A stretch of DNA of 64,000 nucleotides from Anaeromyxobacter dehalogenans 2CP-C (GTDB lineage Bacteria > Myxococcota > Myxococcia > Myxococcales > Anaeromyxobacteraceae), in NCBI RefSeq assembly GCF_000013385.1, contig NC_007760.1:1551001-1615000 (forward strand), written 5' to 3'. The notes under the pieces were generated by a model. That model did no database searches and was not told where the DNA came from. It was given only the letters and a program-made list of their open reading frames with translations. How positions within the stretch are numbered: the stretch's first letter is position 1; each line of letters begins with the position of its first letter. Positions 16,887 through 24,222 of this stretch are shown here, one piece after another. The position numbers were made by a program, and so were the translations under genes.

Positions 16887-17639
16887 TCACCCTCCCGGCC
16901 CGGCGAGCGCAGCCACCGCGGCGCGCGCGGCCAGCTCCGCGGCGGCCGGGGCGGTCAGGTACAGCGCCAGGCCGGCGGCGAGCGTGGAGGCCGAGAACCC
17001 CACGTTGGAGAGCGAGAGCTGCGGGGCCATCCGGCCCATCACCGCCAGCAGGAGGTGGCCGAGCAGCGCCGCCGCCATCACCGGGAACGCGAGGCGGACC
17101 GCCAGCGCGACCGAGAGGATCGCCTGGCCGGCGGCGCGCGAGGCGAGCCCGGCCGGGTCCGGCGCGGCGCCCGGGGGCCAGGCGACCGCGGAGCGGACGA
17201 GCCACGCCACCGCCTCGCGGTGGACCCCGAGCGCCACCGCCACCGCCTGGGCCACCACGAACACCGTCTGCGACACCGCGCTCGACTCGGCCCCGGTGAT
17301 GGGATCGACGAGCGCGGAGTAGCCGAGGCCGGCGGAGAGGCCGGCGAGGTGGCCGGCGGCGAGCGCGGCGTCGAGCGTCCAGCGCGCGGCGAGGCCCGCC
17401 AGGAGCCCGGTGGCGGTCTCGGCGAGCGCGGCGCCGGCCAGGCCGGCGAGGCCGGCGGGCGGCGCGACCGCGGGGGAACCTGCTCCGGCGTGCACCGCCC
17501 AGGTGAGCGCGAGCGCCAGCGCGAGCCGGACCCGGGCCGGGACGACGCGCGCGCCGAGCACCGGCGCGACCGCGCACAGCCCGGCGGTCCGGAGCAGCAG
17601 CAGGCCGAAGCCCCAGGCCGTGGCGAGCGGCAGGTCCAC
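16887..17639 (-). CDS. fliR: Export gate protein FliR
   Basis: Integral membrane component of the FliPQR core, 250 aa, with about six hydrophobic segments. The N-terminal region LLLRTAGLCAVAPVLGARVV matches the FliR R-x-x-G-x-x-x-x-P-x-x-G-x-x-x-V pattern. LAVMGRMAPQLSLSNVGFSA near the C-terminus is the conserved M-G-R-x-x-P-Q-x-N-x-x-x-x-G motif with a small variation (an extra LS). GTG start, directly abutting the fliQ stop codon. Confidence 0.95.
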   Translation of the reverse strand: MDLPLATAWGFGLLLLRTAGLCAVAPVLGARVVPARVRLALALALTWAVHAGAGSPAVAPPAGLAGLAGAALAETATGLLAGLAARWTLDAALAAGHLAGLSAGLGYSALVDPITGAESSAVSQTVFVVAQAVAVALGVHREAVAWLVRSAVAWPPGAAPDPAGLASRAAGQAILSVALAVRLAFPVMAAALLGHLLLAVMGRMAPQLSLSNVGFSASTLAAGLALYLTAPAAAELAARAAVAALAGPGG

Positions 17640-17903
17640 TCAGCGCCCCGCCATCCGGAGGATGCACTGCGCCAGGAAGCCGGAGAGCCGGTCCATCATC
17701 CAGCCGCCCAGCAGCCAGATCACCGCGCCGGCCGCGGCCACGCGGGGCAGGAAGCCCACCGCGGCGTCGTTCACCTGCGTCGCCGCCTGCAGCACGCCCA
17801 CCACCAGGCCGACCAGGAGCAGCGCGCCCAGCACCGGCCCGCCCACCGCCGCGAGCAGCAGCAGCGCCTCGCGCAGCAGCGCGCCGGGCAGCTCGGGGGT
17901 CAC
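17640..17903 (-). CDS. fliQ: Export gate protein FliQ
   Basis: Small two-helix membrane protein of the export gate, 87 aa, the usual size. Two hydrophobic segments flank the motif GVLQAATQVNDAAVGFLPRV, equivalent to the canonical F-Q-A-x-T-Q-x-x-E-x-T-L-x-F-x-P-K. Here Asn-Asp replaces the usual Gln-Glu and Ala replaces Thr. GTG start overlapping the fliP stop codon (GTGA). The same frame stays open 440 bases upstream, an artefact of composition. Confidence 0.94.
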   Translation of the reverse strand: MTPELPGALLREALLLLAAVGGPVLGALLLVGLVVGVLQAATQVNDAAVGFLPRVAAAGAVIWLLGGWMMDRLSGFLAQCILRMAGR

Positions 17904-18610
17904 GCGAAGCTCCGCGCCAGCGCGCCGACCACCAGGCGCCAGCCGTCGGCCATCACGAACAGGCCGATCTTCACCGGCAGCGCGATGAGCGTGGGCGGCA
18001 CCATCATCATGCCCATCGACATGAGGATGGCCGAGACGAGCAGGTCCACCAGCAGCAGCGGCACGTAGAGGAACAGGCCCATGCGGAAGGCGGTGGTCAG
18101 CTCGGAGATCATGAAGGCCGGAACGGCGATGGACATCGGGATGGCGTCGCCGGCGGCGGGCCGGGGCGTGGCGGAGATCTCGTAGAAGAGCGCCAGGTCC
18201 TGGTCGCGCGTCTGGCGGAGCATGAACTCGCGCACCGGGCCGCTGGCGCGCTCCAGCGCCTCGGCCTGCCCGATGCGATCGTCGAGGTACGGGCCCAGCG
18301 CGTCCGCGTACACGCGCGTCGCGGTGGGCGACATGACGAAGCACGAGAGCACCAGCGCCAGGCCGACCAGCACCTGGTTCGGCGGGACCTGCGGCGTCCC
18401 GAGCGCCTGGCGCAGGAACGAGAGCACGATCACGATCCGCGTGAAGGAGGTGACCGAGACGAGCAGCGCGGTCGCGAAGCTCAGCGCGGTGAGCACCAGG
18501 AACAGCTTCACCGGCGCGGAGCCGCCGCCGTTCACGGAGATCTGCAGCGCGCCCTCCGCGGCGGGGCTCGCCACCGTCAGCGCCGCGAGCGGCAGGCCGA
18601 GCGCGCTCAC
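17900..18610 (-). CDS. fliP: Export gate protein FliP
   Basis: Core channel protein of the export gate, 236 aa with a cleavable-type N-terminus. Diagnostic blocks are VTSFTRIVIVLSFLRQALGT, PPNQVLVGLALVLSCFVMSP and the C-terminal SAILMSMGMMMVPPTLIALP followed by VKIGLFVMADGWRLVV. GTG start overlapping the fliO stop codon as GTGA. Confidence 0.97.
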   Translation of the reverse strand: MSALGLPLAALTVASPAAEGALQISVNGGGSAPVKLFLVLTALSFATALLVSVTSFTRIVIVLSFLRQALGTPQVPPNQVLVGLALVLSCFVMSPTATRVYADALGPYLDDRIGQAEALERASGPVREFMLRQTRDQDLALFYEISATPRPAAGDAIPMSIAVPAFMISELTTAFRMGLFLYVPLLLVDLLVSAILMSMGMMMVPPTLIALPVKIGLFVMADGWRLVVGALARSFA

Positions 18611-19287
18611 CGGACGCTCCCGGCCTGGCCGCGGGCCAGCTTGCGCCGCAGCTCCTGGTCCTCGGCGCTCTCCGCGAGCAGCGCCTCGAAGCCGGGCGCC
18701 GGCGCGGGCGCGCCCGCTCGCCCCAGGCCGCGCAGCCGCGCGAGCAGGTCGGCCGGCGCGGGGCGGGCGGGGAGGGGCGGGGGGACCGCCTGGGCGGGCG
18801 CCGCGGCCGCGGGGGCGGGGACCGCCGGGAGGGCGCGCAGGAGCGCCAGGCCGGCCTCGCTCGCGCCGAGCAGCAGCACCTCGTCGCCGACGCGCGCGAG
18901 CACCAGCGCGCGGCGGGGGCCGAGGCTGGTGGTCTCGAGCACCTCGACGTGCCGCGGCGCGGCGCGGCGCCGGCGGGCGAGGACGAGCGCCGCGGCGGCC
19001 AGCGCCGCGAGCAGCAGCCCCGGCGCGGCCAGCGCCCCGAGGCCGGGCGCGCGGCCCAGGTCGAGCGGGCGGGCGGGCGGCGTCGCGGGCGCGGCGGCGG
19101 GGACGGCGGGAGCGGCGGCGGCGGCGGCGGCGGCGGGAGCGGCGGCGGGGGCGGGGGCGGGGGCGGGCGGGGGCGTCGCGACCGCGGTCTGCGCGGGCGC
19201 GCCGGGCTCCGGCGCCGCGGGCGCGGGCAGGTCGGCGGGGAGCGGCGCGGCGGCCAGGACGAGCGCGACGACGAGCGAGGTGGGCAC
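18607..19287 (-). CDS. fliO: FliO-like export assembly protein with long Ala/Pro region
   Basis: FliO helps assemble FliP; it is poorly conserved and recognised by context between fliN and fliP. This one is 226 aa: an N-terminal hydrophobic signal-like stretch (about 1-18), an Ala/Pro low-complexity region (about 25-75), one membrane helix (ALAAPGLLLAALAAAALVLA, about 84-103), then RRR and the FliO C-terminal block VEVLETTSLGPRRALVLARV, DEVLLLGASEAGLALL. The low-complexity region is encoded by the G-run-rich tract at 19112-19173. GTG start with AGGAG upstream. Confidence 0.85.
   Translation of the reverse strand: MPTSLVVALVLAAAPLPADLPAPAAPEPGAPAQTAVATPPPAPAPAPAAAPAAAAAAAAPAVPAAAPATPPARPLDLGRAPGLGALAAPGLLLAALAAAALVLARRRRAAPRHVEVLETTSLGPRRALVLARVGDEVLLLGASEAGLALLRALPAVPAPAAAAPAQAVPPPLPARPAPADLLARLRGLGRAGAPAPAPGFEALLAESAEDQELRRKLARGQAGSVR
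19112..19173. repeat. GC-only simple repeat with G-quadruplex-type G-runs (inside fliO)
   Basis: GCG/GGC triplet repeats run into five consecutive G-runs on the plus strand at 19147-19151, 19153-19157, 19159-19163, 19165-19167 and 19169-19173, separated by single C. On the coding (minus) strand this encodes the Ala/Pro tract of fliO. The tract is likely prone to slippage and to folding as a quadruplex on the template strand. Confidence 0.75.
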
Positions 19288-19298
19288 GGGCTCGGCTC

Positions 19299-19592
19299 CT
19301 AGCGGAGGCGCTGGATGCGCTCCTGCGGCGAGACGATGTCGGTGATGCGCACGCCGAACTTGTCGTTCACCACCACCGCCTCGCCGCGCGCCACCAGCCG
19401 GCCGTTCACCAGGATGTCGAGCGGCTCGCCGGCGACCTTGTCGAGCTCGATCACCGAGCCGGGCGCGAGCTGGAGCAGGTCCTGGATGGTCATGCGGGTG
19501 CGGCCCAGCTCGACGTTCACCTCGAGGGGCACGTCGAGCAGCAGGTCGAGGCGTCGGGTCGAGTCGCCGTTCCGCGGGGTCTGGGCTTCCAT
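19299..19592 (-). CDS. fliN: Motor switch protein FliN
   Basis: C-ring subunit, 97 aa, essentially a single SpoA domain: LLLDVPLEVNVELGRTRMTI, LLQLAPGSVIELDKVAGEPL, DILVNGRLVARGEAVVVNDK, FGVRITDIVSPQERI. This is the textbook FliN order. It lacks an N-terminal CheC-like (FliY) extension, so CheY-P dephosphorylation at the switch is not expected from this protein. GAGGAA precedes the ATG. Confidence 0.97.
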   Translation of the reverse strand: MEAQTPRNGDSTRRLDLLLDVPLEVNVELGRTRMTIQDLLQLAPGSVIELDKVAGEPLDILVNGRLVARGEAVVVNDKFGVRITDIVSPQERIQRLR

Positions 19593-19599
19593 GGGTTCC

Positions 19600-20616
19600 T
19601 CAGCGCACGAGGGTGGCGGGGGTCAGCGCGGGCGGGCGGAGCGGCTGGTCCACCACCAGCGCCAGGCTCCCGCCCGACACGGTGGGCGTCCCGAGGAGCT
19701 TCTCGCGCCCCTGCACCACCACCGGCACCGGCCGCCCCTCGTCGGTGTCGAGCAGCAGCACCTCGCCCTCGGCGAGCTCGAGCAGGCGCGCGAACGGGAT
19801 GCGGGCGCGGCCGTAGAGCCCGCGGATCTCCACCGGCACCTGCTCGACCTCGCGCGCCAGCGCGTCCGCGAACCGCTCGTCGGCGCGCTGCGACAGGCGC
19901 CGCGGCGAGGAGAGCTTCTGCTTGGCGGACTCCACCGCCGCGTAGGGGATGACGAGGTGCAGCCGCCCCTCGATGCCGCCCTTCAGCTCGAACCCGGAGA
20001 CGATGCCCACGTCGGTGGGCGGGGCGATGCTGGCCATGCGCGGATCCGGCTCGAGGCGGAGCACCTCCGGCTCGAAGGGGAGCACCGGCGCCCAGGCCTG
20101 CGTCATGGCGTCGGCGAGCAGGCGCAGGAGGCGGCGCAGCACGAGCTGCTCCACGGAGGTGAGCTCGCGGCGCGTGTCGCCGCCCTCCTCGGGCTGGCGG
20201 ACGCGCCGGTCGCCCAGCGCGGCCGCCAGCAGCGCCTCGGCCAGCCCCGCCTCCAGCACCGCCAGCGCGAACCCGTAGGACGCGCCCAGCCCCAGGATGC
20301 ACACCGAGGCGGGCGGCGCGAGCAGCGGGGCGAGATCGGCGAACTTGAGCAGCGTCGCCGGCGCGGAGCTGATCCGCAGCGCGAGCCGCGTGCGGCCGGC
20401 CAGCCCGATGCCCAGCATCGACGCCACCTGCTCGTTGATGGCGTCGAGCGTGGGCATCTGGCCGCGGATGATCCGGTCCTGGCTGGTGAGGTCGTAGGGC
20501 GCGACCTGGGCCCGGCTCGACGCCGCGCCCTCGGTGGCGAGCCGGCCGTCCTGGATGGCGCTCATGAGCGCCTTGATCTCGTCGGAGGTGAGGGTGGCGG
20601 GCACGGGCGGGCTCAC
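19600..20616 (-). CDS. fliM: Motor switch protein FliM
   Basis: C-ring protein that binds CheY-P, 338 aa. The GTG at 20616 overlaps the fliL stop codon (GTGA). The N-terminal peptide LTSDEIKALMSAI is close to the canonical CheY-binding L-S-Q-x-E-I-D-A-L. The middle domain includes YDLTSQDRIIRGQMPTLDAI (cf. Y-D-F-x-x-x-D-R-x-x-x-x-x-x-P-x-L). A SpoA domain forms the C-terminus (LLELAEGEVLLLDTDEGRPV). It makes the motor responsive to CheY, such as that at 34654-35022. Confidence 0.96.
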   Translation of the reverse strand: MSPPVPATLTSDEIKALMSAIQDGRLATEGAASSRAQVAPYDLTSQDRIIRGQMPTLDAINEQVASMLGIGLAGRTRLALRISSAPATLLKFADLAPLLAPPASVCILGLGASYGFALAVLEAGLAEALLAAALGDRRVRQPEEGGDTRRELTSVEQLVLRRLLRLLADAMTQAWAPVLPFEPEVLRLEPDPRMASIAPPTDVGIVSGFELKGGIEGRLHLVIPYAAVESAKQKLSSPRRLSQRADERFADALAREVEQVPVEIRGLYGRARIPFARLLELAEGEVLLLDTDEGRPVPVVVQGREKLLGTPTVSGGSLALVVDQPLRPPALTPATLVR

Positions 20617-21116
20617 TGGATGACGAGGTCGGTGATGTAGAGCGCGCGGATCTCGACGCCGGCCGCCAGCGCGCCGAGGCGCTCGGAGAGCGCGGCCTTG
20701 GTGCGCGCGATGGCGTCGCCGCCGCGCAGCTCCTCCACCGTCCGGTCGGAGAGGTAGGCGATGAACGCGTCGCGGACCCGCGGGACGAGCGGGGCGAGGC
20801 GCGTGCGGTCGTCCTCGGTGGCGACCTCGACGTCGAAGGTGACGCGCGCGTAGCGGTCGGCGTCCGTGTCGCGCAGGTGGACGATGAAGTCCGCGAGCTT
20901 GATGGTGGGCCCGGGGGGCGCGCCCGCGCCCGCCTTGCCGTGCGGGTCGCCCGCCGCGGCGGCGGCCGGGCCCCCCGCCGCACCGCCGCGCAGCAGGAAG
21001 ACCGCGAGCAGCGCGGCGACCACGAGGAGGTTGAGCGCGAGCAGCGCCGGCACGAGCTTCGAGCCGCCGGGCGCCGGGGCCGGGGGCGGGGTGGGGCTGT
21101 CGTTCGCGTCTGCCAT
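20613..21116 (-). CDS. fliL: Flagellar basal-body protein FliL
   Basis: Inner-membrane protein that surrounds the stator, 167 aa. A short Pro-rich cytoplasmic tail is followed by one membrane helix (about 22-43) and a glycine/alanine-rich linker. The periplasmic FliL domain then begins (IKLADFIVHLRDTDADRYAR, VTFDVEVATEDDRTRLAPLV) and ends in IRALYITDLVIQ. First gene of the fliL-to-fliA operon, with a sigma-54-like promoter 24 bases upstream. Confidence 0.93.
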   Translation of the reverse strand: MADANDSPTPPPAPAPGGSKLVPALLALNLLVVAALLAVFLLRGGAAGGPAAAAAGDPHGKAGAGAPPGPTIKLADFIVHLRDTDADRYARVTFDVEVATEDDRTRLAPLVPRVRDAFIAYLSDRTVEELRGGDAIARTKAALSERLGALAAGVEIRALYITDLVIQ

Positions 21117-21139
21117 GTCGTCTCCCGGGCGACCCCCGG

Positions 21140-21155
21140 AGCAAGCCGCGCGCCA
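21140..21155 (-). promoter_or_regulatory. Sigma-54-like promoter for the fliL operon
   Basis: Minus-strand TGGCGCGCGGCTTGCT, one mismatch to TGGCACG-N4-TTGC[AT] with GG-N10-GC spacing. The predicted transcript would start about 13 bases before the fliL ATG. It resembles 9490-9505 (flgF) in sequence and in distance to the start codon, and the leader also carries the same CCGGGAGACG ribosome region. Confidence 0.68.
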
Positions 21156-21231
21156 CGCGCGAACGGCCTGATCCCGCGGGGTTGGGGAGACGTCAGCGGG
21201 CTGGCGCCGTCACCGCGGTGACGGCCGGCGC

Positions 21232-22098
21232 TCAGTCGTAGAGGCCGCGCACGCGCTCGCGCAGGCCGCGCGTCAGCGTCCGCAGCACGTCGTCGGAGAT
21301 GCCGATCACGGAGCGCCCGATCATCACCAGCGCGTCCACGTCCTCGGCGTCGATCGCGCCCGCGAAGATGCCGGACTTCTTGGCGAGGGCGTTCGCGAAG
21401 CACACCGCGTTCGCGAGCGAGGCGCGATCGCCCTTGTCGTACTCCGTCGCCTCCCGGATGCAGGCGACGATGGGCGCGGGGAGCTGCCACCTGTCGGCCA
21501 GCGCCACCCCGACCCGCCGGTGCACCCGGCCCACCACCGCCAGCCACTCGCCGGAGTCGATCCAGCCGCGCTGGTACACCTCGGTGAGCTGCCGCTCCAC
21601 CTCGAGCAGCACGCTCGCCACCACCGGCTTGCCCACGTCGTGGAGCAGGCCGGCCAGGTAGGCGGACTCGGAGTCGCCCGTCCCGGTCAGCGCGAGCACG
21701 TCGCGGGCGAGGATGCCCACCGCCACCGAGTGCTCCCACAGCGCCTTCAGCGCCGCGTTGATCTGCGCGTCGCGCGAGACGAACAGCTTCTGGGCCGACG
21801 CCTCCACCAGCAGCGCCTTCAGCGAGCGGGTGCCGAGCCGCGCCAGGGCCTCCTGCAGCGTGATCCTGCGGGTGCCGGCCGCGAACGCGGCGCTGGTGGC
21901 CATGCGCAGCGCGCGGGCCGCCAGCACCGGGTCCTTCTCCAGGATCTGCGCCGCCTCCTTCATGCCGGCGTCGGGATCCCGCAGCACGTCCAGCACGCGG
22001 GTGGCCACCGCGGGCAGGGTGGGCAGGAAGAGCTGGTCGGCCTCGATCCGCTTGACGAGGATCGCCTCCAGCTCGGCGGAGAGCTTGTCGACGCTCAT
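21232..22098 (-). CDS. HDOD-domain signalling protein
   Basis: A 288-aa protein consisting of one HDOD domain. It has the N-terminal helix bundle (LFLPTLPAVATRVLDVLRDP, AAQILEKDPVLAARALRMAT) and a core with YLAGLLHDVGKPVVASVLLE, keeping the H-D pair of HD proteins. Most HDOD proteins lack the full HD metal set and act as scaffolds in signalling or motility control. Here the HD pair is present, so weak hydrolase activity cannot be excluded. It ends the transcript cheX-like/REC-REC-STAS/HDOD. Its ATG is 10 bases downstream of the previous stop codon. Confidence 0.85.
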   Translation of the reverse strand: MSVDKLSAELEAILVKRIEADQLFLPTLPAVATRVLDVLRDPDAGMKEAAQILEKDPVLAARALRMATSAAFAAGTRRITLQEALARLGTRSLKALLVEASAQKLFVSRDAQINAALKALWEHSVAVGILARDVLALTGTGDSESAYLAGLLHDVGKPVVASVLLEVERQLTEVYQRGWIDSGEWLAVVGRVHRRVGVALADRWQLPAPIVACIREATEYDKGDRASLANAVCFANALAKKSGIFAGAIDAEDVDALVMIGRSVIGISDDVLRTLTRGLRERVRGLYD

Positions 22099-22108
22099 GC
22101 GCGTCGCG

Positions 22109-23269
22109 CTAGGCGGCGCCGCCCGCGCGCGCCTCCTGGACGGTGGCGAAGAGCCGGAGGTCCTTCGTCTCGGTGTAGCCGCCGAGCGCCTTGCGGACCT
22201 CGGGCGCGCCGACCAGCGCGAGCGACATGCCGAAGTCGCGCGCCTTCTCGGCCACCGCGTTCACCAGCTTGGGCAGCCGGTCGCCCTCGAGCGGCGGCGT
22301 GCCGACGTCGAGCACCACCTCGTCGTAGCAGGCCGCCGCGACCTTCTCGAGCGCGCCGGCGAAGACCGCGTGGACCCGGTTGTAGAAGCGGTCCACCTTG
22401 TCGGCCCGGCCCGCGAACGGCGCCAGGCGCAGCACGTTGTCCTCGATCTGCAGGAAGTCCTGGTTGTCGAAGTACTGGAGCAGGAAGTCGTCGATGGTCT
22501 CGGGGCGGAACGGCTTGAAGAGCACGTCGTCGAAGCCCTGCTCCCGGACCTCCTTGGTGACGTCGTTGGCGGTGCGCAACGCGAGCGCCACCAGGGCGGC
22601 GTGCGGCTGGAGCACGCGGATCTGCTGGGCCAGCACGGCGCTGTTCACGTCGGGGATCTCGGTGTCCACCAGCACCACCCGGTAGACGCGCTCGCGGCAG
22701 GCGGCCAGCGCCGAGGCGGCGCTGGTGTAGCCGTTCAGGCTGACGTGCTGCGGCACCATGGAGCGGAGCTTCTTCTGCACGTTCTCCATGTCGTCCACCA
22801 CCAGCACGTCCACGAAGCGCCCGCCGGCCGGGGCGGCGGGGCCGGCCGCGGCCACCTCGGCGGGCGCGGCCTCGGCGATCGGCTCGGCGCCGAGCCCGCC
22901 CACGCCGCCCTCGCCCTGCAGCACCGAGAGCACCTTGGAGCGGAGCTCCTCGGGCTTGAACGGCTTCAGGATGTAGTCGGCGATGCCGAGCTTCATGGCC
23001 CCGGCCACGATGCTCCGCTTCGACTCCGAGGTGAGCATGATCACCGGCGTCTGGTTGCCGCCGTCGCGCATGCTCTGGAGCATGGCGGGGCCGTCCATGT
23101 TCGGCATGGTGACGTCGAGCAGCACCAGGTCCACCTGCGCCTGCGCGAGCTGCTCGAGGCCCTGGACGCCGTCCTCGGCCTCCAGCACGTCGAACCCCAG
23201 CTCCTTCACTTGCTTGCCGACGATGGTGCGCACCGCGCGGCTGTCGTCCACGGTCAGGATGGCGGGCAT
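22109..23269 (-). CDS. Tandem receiver protein with C-terminal STAS-like domain
   Basis: A 386-aa protein. Residues about 1-120 are a CheY-like receiver: VDDSRAV acidic pocket, phospho-acceptor in LVLLDVTMPNMDGP, Thr in IMLTSES and Lys in YILKPFKPEE. An Ala-rich linker leads to a second receiver (about 150-270) with LVVDDMENV, VVLVDTEIPDV and VLFKPFRPE, so its acceptor Asp and Lys are kept. Residues about 315-380 (DEVVLDVGTPPLEGDRLPKL, GMSLALVGAPEVRKAL) look like a STAS fold. There is no DNA-binding output. It lies between the CheX-like and HDOD genes, so it likely relays chemotaxis phosphoryl groups to protein partners. Confidence 0.82.
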   Translation of the reverse strand: MPAILTVDDSRAVRTIVGKQVKELGFDVLEAEDGVQGLEQLAQAQVDLVLLDVTMPNMDGPAMLQSMRDGGNQTPVIMLTSESKRSIVAGAMKLGIADYILKPFKPEELRSKVLSVLQGEGGVGGLGAEPIAEAAPAEVAAAGPAAPAGGRFVDVLVVDDMENVQKKLRSMVPQHVSLNGYTSAASALAACRERVYRVVLVDTEIPDVNSAVLAQQIRVLQPHAALVALALRTANDVTKEVREQGFDDVLFKPFRPETIDDFLLQYFDNQDFLQIEDNVLRLAPFAGRADKVDRFYNRVHAVFAGALEKVAAACYDEVVLDVGTPPLEGDRLPKLVNAVAEKARDFGMSLALVGAPEVRKALGGYTETKDLRLFATVQEARAGGAA

Positions 23270-23336
23270 CGATTCTCTCCGGCGCCGCCGCGCCCGGCCC
23301 GTCGCGGGCCGCGCGCCGGCGCGAAAGGGTCCACGG

Positions 23337-23789
23337 TCAGGCCAGGCCCTCGAACACCCACAGCACCAGGCCGAGGTGCTCCGCGCGCAGCACCACGCTG
23401 TTCGCGCTCTCGGGCGGCGGCGGCACTGGCGGCTGGCCCGTGGGCACCACCCGCGGCAGCCCGAGCGCCTGCTCCAGGCGCAGGTGCGCCTTGAGCAGCC
23501 CGGCGGTCATGTTCACCAGCTCGCACAGCGAGTCGGAGAGCATCTCGTCCGACACCTCCTCGGCGGCGACCTGGAACAGGGCCGCGGTCAGCGCGGTGCA
23601 GCCGTCGCGATCCGAGGACAGGCCGACCGTGAGCGGGCGCGCGCCCGCGATGGAGAGCACGGCCCCGCGCCACACCAGATCGCGCCACGGCGTCCGGGCG
23701 GCGTCGGGGACGAAGGTGAGTCCCAGCATCGTCTGGGTCACCCCCGACACCACGGAGGCCATCTGCTCTGGGGGCGGCAAGGTCGTCAT
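23337..23789 (-). CDS. cheX: CheX-like CheY-P phosphatase candidate
   Basis: A 150-aa protein of the CheX/CheC-type fold by appearance. The helix LSDSLCELVNMTAGLLKAHL contains the CheC/CheX/FliY catalytic pattern E-x-x-N (Glu90, Asn93) followed by the small residues M-x-x-G. Family members remove phosphate from CheY-P. A strand region VLSIAGARPLTVGLSSDRDG precedes it and a Pro-rich stretch lies near the C-terminus. The ATG at 23789 has no strong ribosome site, so a downstream Met (residue 10) is possible. It heads the transcript with the tandem receiver protein and is divergent from cheA1. Confidence 0.66.
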   Translation of the reverse strand: MTTLPPPEQMASVVSGVTQTMLGLTFVPDAARTPWRDLVWRGAVLSIAGARPLTVGLSSDRDGCTALTAALFQVAAEEVSDEMLSDSLCELVNMTAGLLKAHLRLEQALGLPRVVPTGQPPVPPPPESANSVVLRAEHLGLVLWVFEGLA

Positions 23790-23858
23790 GTGCGAGCACC
23801 GGGGATGTGCCGGGACGTCCCGGCGCCGCGCTCGGGCGCGGACCCCGGCCCGGCGTTC

Positions 23859-23874
23859 TGCAAGCGCCTTGCCT
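23859..23874 (-). promoter_or_regulatory. Sigma-54-like promoter for the cheX-like/REC/HDOD transcript
   Basis: Minus-strand AGGCAAGGCGCTTGCA: -24 GGCA and -12 TTGCA with GG-N10-GC spacing. Predicted leader to the ATG at 23789 is about 60 bases. Confidence 0.58.
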
Positions 23875-24148
23875 CGGCGCCGGGGCGCCGGGGCGGGCGC
23901 CGCGGACCCGGTGCGCGGCGCGCCGGCGGGCCTGCGGCGCAGCGCCGGCGCCGGGATCCGCTGCGGCCCAGCGGTCTCGCGGCGGCGCGGCGGAGCCCGG
24001 CGATCCTGACGCCAGCCGCATGACGCGCGCCGTCCGCGTGTCGCGGGGGACTCGGGTCCGCCGCGGCCCCGGGGCGTCGCCGCGGCCGAAGCGCGCGGGA
24101 TCCGCCGCGGGCGCGCGCGGGGCGAGGTCGCGGCGCGTCCCGGGATCC

Positions 24149-24164
24149 GGGCACGCGCGCTGCA
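24149..24164 (+). promoter_or_regulatory. Sigma-54-like promoter for cheA1-cheR1-cheD
   Basis: Plus-strand GGGCACGCGCGCTGCA: the -24 GGCACG is perfect and the -12 is CTGCA instead of TTGCA, with GG-N10-GC spacing. It lies 58 bases upstream of the cheA1 ATG and is divergent to 23859-23874. Confidence 0.5.
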
Positions 24165-24222
24165 ACGGCCGACGGTCGATCGGCGCACGGCCACGCCGCG
24201 GCGCCGGCGATCGGAGGACGGG

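Larger units (their letters stand above)
23790..24222. other. Divergent intergenic region between cheX-like and cheA1
   Basis: 433 bases without a credible gene. It holds two oppositely oriented sigma-54-like elements (23859-23874 minus, 24149-24164 plus) and otherwise GC-rich sequence without tRNA, repeat or small gene that I can support. Upstream activator sites, if present, should lie between the two elements. Confidence 0.6.
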
